Assembly: GCA_001303665.1 (NCBI GenBank)
Contig: LJUF01000143.1
Span: 1-7,912 of the forward strand
DNA: 7,912 nucleotides
Direction of reading: 5' to 3'
Source: Phycisphaerae bacterium SM23_33
Lineage (GTDB): Bacteria; Planctomycetota; Phycisphaerae; SM23-33
The position numbers and the translations under genes were made by a program. Below the pieces are notes generated by a model that was not told the origin of the DNA, ran no database searches, and worked only from the letters and a program-made list of their open reading frames with translations. Each line of letters begins with the position of its first letter. Position 1 is the first letter of the stretch. Positions 6,681-7,912 of this stretch are shown one piece after another.

Positions 6681-7568
6681 CTAGGGCAAACGGTCAAGCA
6701 GCCCGGCGCCGGCGGCGGCTCGGCGGATGCGCCCACGCAGTTCCTTCTGGTAACGGGCTCGGTCGGCCGCGTTGAACAGGATGCGCCTGTAAGGCTCGAC
6801 CAGATCAGGCCGATGACGCCGCAGGAACTGCTGCACCGACGGCCAGACGCGCGGGCGGGGATTCATCGCGTCGGTCCAGATTTGATCCACATCGGCCTCG
6901 GCCGCCAAGGCAAAAAGTCTGTCCAGTGCCCCGGGGGTGTCGCTGATTGCCGGCAGCAGCGGGCCGAACATCACGGTCGTCTTCAGCCTTGCCGCCTTGG
7001 CCTGGCGCAGGATCCGCACCCTCGCCGAGACCGAAGATGCCTTCGGCTCCCACAGCCGGGCCTGGGCCTCGTCCGGTGTCGTAATCGTAACGCCGAGGCA
7101 CACGTCCCGGCCGGCGAAGACATCAAGGTCTCGCAGGACCAGTTCGCTCTTGGTGAGTATTCTCAGGCGAAAGCCGGCCTCCAGCAGCATCTGACAGCAG
7201 CGCCGGGTCAGCTTGTATCGTCGCTCGACCGGCTGCCAGCCGTCGCAGGCGCTGCAGGTGAAGACCGAGCCCGGTGCGAGCCTGCGCAGCTGGCGGGTGA
7301 GGACCTCCGGGGCATTGATCTTGACGTCAACGAATCTTCCCCAGGGCTCCTCGTGGGGATGGAATCGCTGCATGAACCGGGCGTAGCAGTACACGCAGCC
7401 GTGCCCGCATCCGGTATAGCAGTTAAAGGAGTAGTCATCGCCGCCGGAGCAATTGAGCAGGCTCTTGCACCGGAGCTCGCGGACCGCCACGCCTTCGCGG
7501 GTGACTGCTTCCGCCGGGGCGGGCGCCTCGGATGGCTCGAACAGGTTCGGCTGTCGTCGTTTGGCCAT
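6681..7568 (-). CDS. SPL-family (SplB-like, COG1533-type) radical SAM protein
   Basis: The 295-residue protein has the radical SAM cluster motif C54-GHG-C58-VY-C61 in an NCYTGCGHGCVYCYARFMQRF context, then EEPWGRFVDVKINAPE, typical of the spore-photoproduct-lyase-like branch of radical SAM enzymes. Strand-like ILTKSELVLRD (about 137-147), VCLGVTITTPDE (156-167) and KTTVMFGPLLPAISD (196-210) fit successive strands of the partial TIM barrel. Cys34, Cys40 and Cys50 precede the cluster, and C105/C108 and paired C124/C125 follow, but no known auxiliary cluster motif is recognised. The protein is cytoplasmic; the reaction is unknown and spore DNA repair is not implied. The frame stays open to an ATG at 7880, but the 104 extra residues are Arg-rich and low in family similarity; ATG at 7568 gives the usual length. 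Its Shine-Dalgarno is weak. ATGs at 7652 and 7646 are alternatives. Confidence 0.88.
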   Translation of the reverse strand: MAKRRQPNLFEPSEAPAPAEAVTREGVAVRELRCKSLLNCSGGDDYSFNCYTGCGHGCVYCYARFMQRFHPHEEPWGRFVDVKINAPEVLTRQLRRLAPGSVFTCSACDGWQPVERRYKLTRRCCQMLLEAGFRLRILTKSELVLRDLDVFAGRDVCLGVTITTPDEAQARLWEPKASSVSARVRILRQAKAARLKTTVMFGPLLPAISDTPGALDRLFALAAEADVDQIWTDAMNPRPRVWPSVQQFLRRHRPDLVEPYRRILFNAADRARYQKELRGRIRRAAAGAGLLDRLP

Positions 7569-7912
7569 GAGTCCAAGACGAATAATGAGCGGCCTGGGTC
7601 GACGAATCCGGGAGCATTGTCCGAGACTGCCGGACAAGCACGTCATCCTCATGTCAATCACCGGCTTCGATGATCGTAACCGAACGGGGCGGAGGGCGAT
7701 ACGCGCTTCTGCCTGTCTGCCGGCTTCGGCGGGACGGCCCAGCGGCCGTCGAGGAAATCGCGGCAGGCGATTCCTGTGCGGCGTTAGCCGGCATCGCCGG
7801 ATCGCCCGCGCCCGGCGCCCAGGGCGGCAAAAAGGACGAACAAAGGAACGCCCGGTGACAAAGCGGTAACATGGCTTCACTAGAATCTCCGCCAGTGCAG
7901 AACGGAATGTGG
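7569..7912. other. Right-hand region without a supported gene
   Basis: Apart from the inverted repeat at 7617-7637 I see no gene here. Short open frames on both strands are Arg/Pro/Ala-rich and look like GC-driven noise. An ATG at 7871 on the plus strand opens a frame (MASLESPPVQ...) to the window edge, but it has no good Shine-Dalgarno and only 14 codons are visible, so it may or may not be a gene start. TAGAAT at 7881-7886 resembles a -10 box, but GTGACA at 7855-7860 lies 20 nt away, too far for a standard promoter. Confidence 0.5.
7617..7637. repeat. Perfect inverted repeat upstream of the radical SAM gene
   Basis: TTGTCCG (7617-7623) and CGGACAA (7631-7637) are exact complements with a 7-nt spacer, ending 48 nt above the ATG of the radical SAM gene. 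The 14-bp arm-to-arm spacing suits a dimeric repressor or an RNA hairpin in the leader. The partner is unknown. Confidence 0.45.

Noticed and set aside
7569..7880. N-terminal extension of the radical SAM protein to an ATG at 7880
   Set aside because: The extra 104 residues are Arg/Pro-rich and do not look like the family; ATG at 7568 gives a normal length and a natural start (MAKRRQPNLF).

Overview
This is a GC-rich (roughly two-thirds G+C by eye) bacterial window. The gene content looks planctomycete-like: a large LolA-like/TPR protein, a short helical protein, and a FabZ-like fragment starting MRFFLIDRIT. The phylum is an inference from protein style, not proof. Most genes have strong G/C third positions, which produces long spurious antisense ORFs.

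Left part (1-4803): the 3' portion of a long plus-strand gene runs in from outside the window. Its N-terminal half ends like a LolA-type lipoprotein-sorting domain and its C-terminal quarter has TPR-like helical pairs. It converges on two minus-strand genes: a class I SAM-dependent methyltransferase and, 81 nt downstream, a nickel-pincer (LarA-family) 2-hydroxyacid racemase/epimerase homologue with every key active-site residue in register. None of the larB, larC or larE cofactor genes lies in the window.

Middle (4804-5392): a divergent intergenic region with a perfect 7-bp inverted repeat separates the methyltransferase from a 68-residue plus-strand protein with a good ribosome binding site. 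Next come a strong sigma70-type promoter and a complete tRNA-Asp (anticodon GTC) without an encoded CCA. A 10-bp hairpin follows the tRNA.

Right part (5393-7912): beside the tRNA on the minus strand is a scar. The first ~39 codons of a FabZ-like dehydratase gene run, out of frame, into ~39 codons that read like a lambda-type phage portal protein. Upstream of the scar is the most unusual gene of the window: a LexA-type winged-helix domain joined to an IS200/Y1 (TnpA)-like domain. The HUH motif of that domain is degraded to HVV and no tyrosine is seen at the nucleophile position, so it looks like a domesticated, catalytically dead transposase turned DNA-binding protein. An imperfect palindrome lies across its start and a TATACT box, which would suit autoregulation. 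Further right is an SPL-type radical SAM protein with a CxxxCxxC cluster motif, preceded by a perfect TTGTCCG/CGGACAA inverted repeat. The last ~340 nt hold no gene I can support.

The methyltransferase and LarA homologue may share a transcript, and the LexA-TnpA fusion and the dehydratase fragment probably did. The tRNA-side region looks like an accessory locus shaped by phage or transposon activity.
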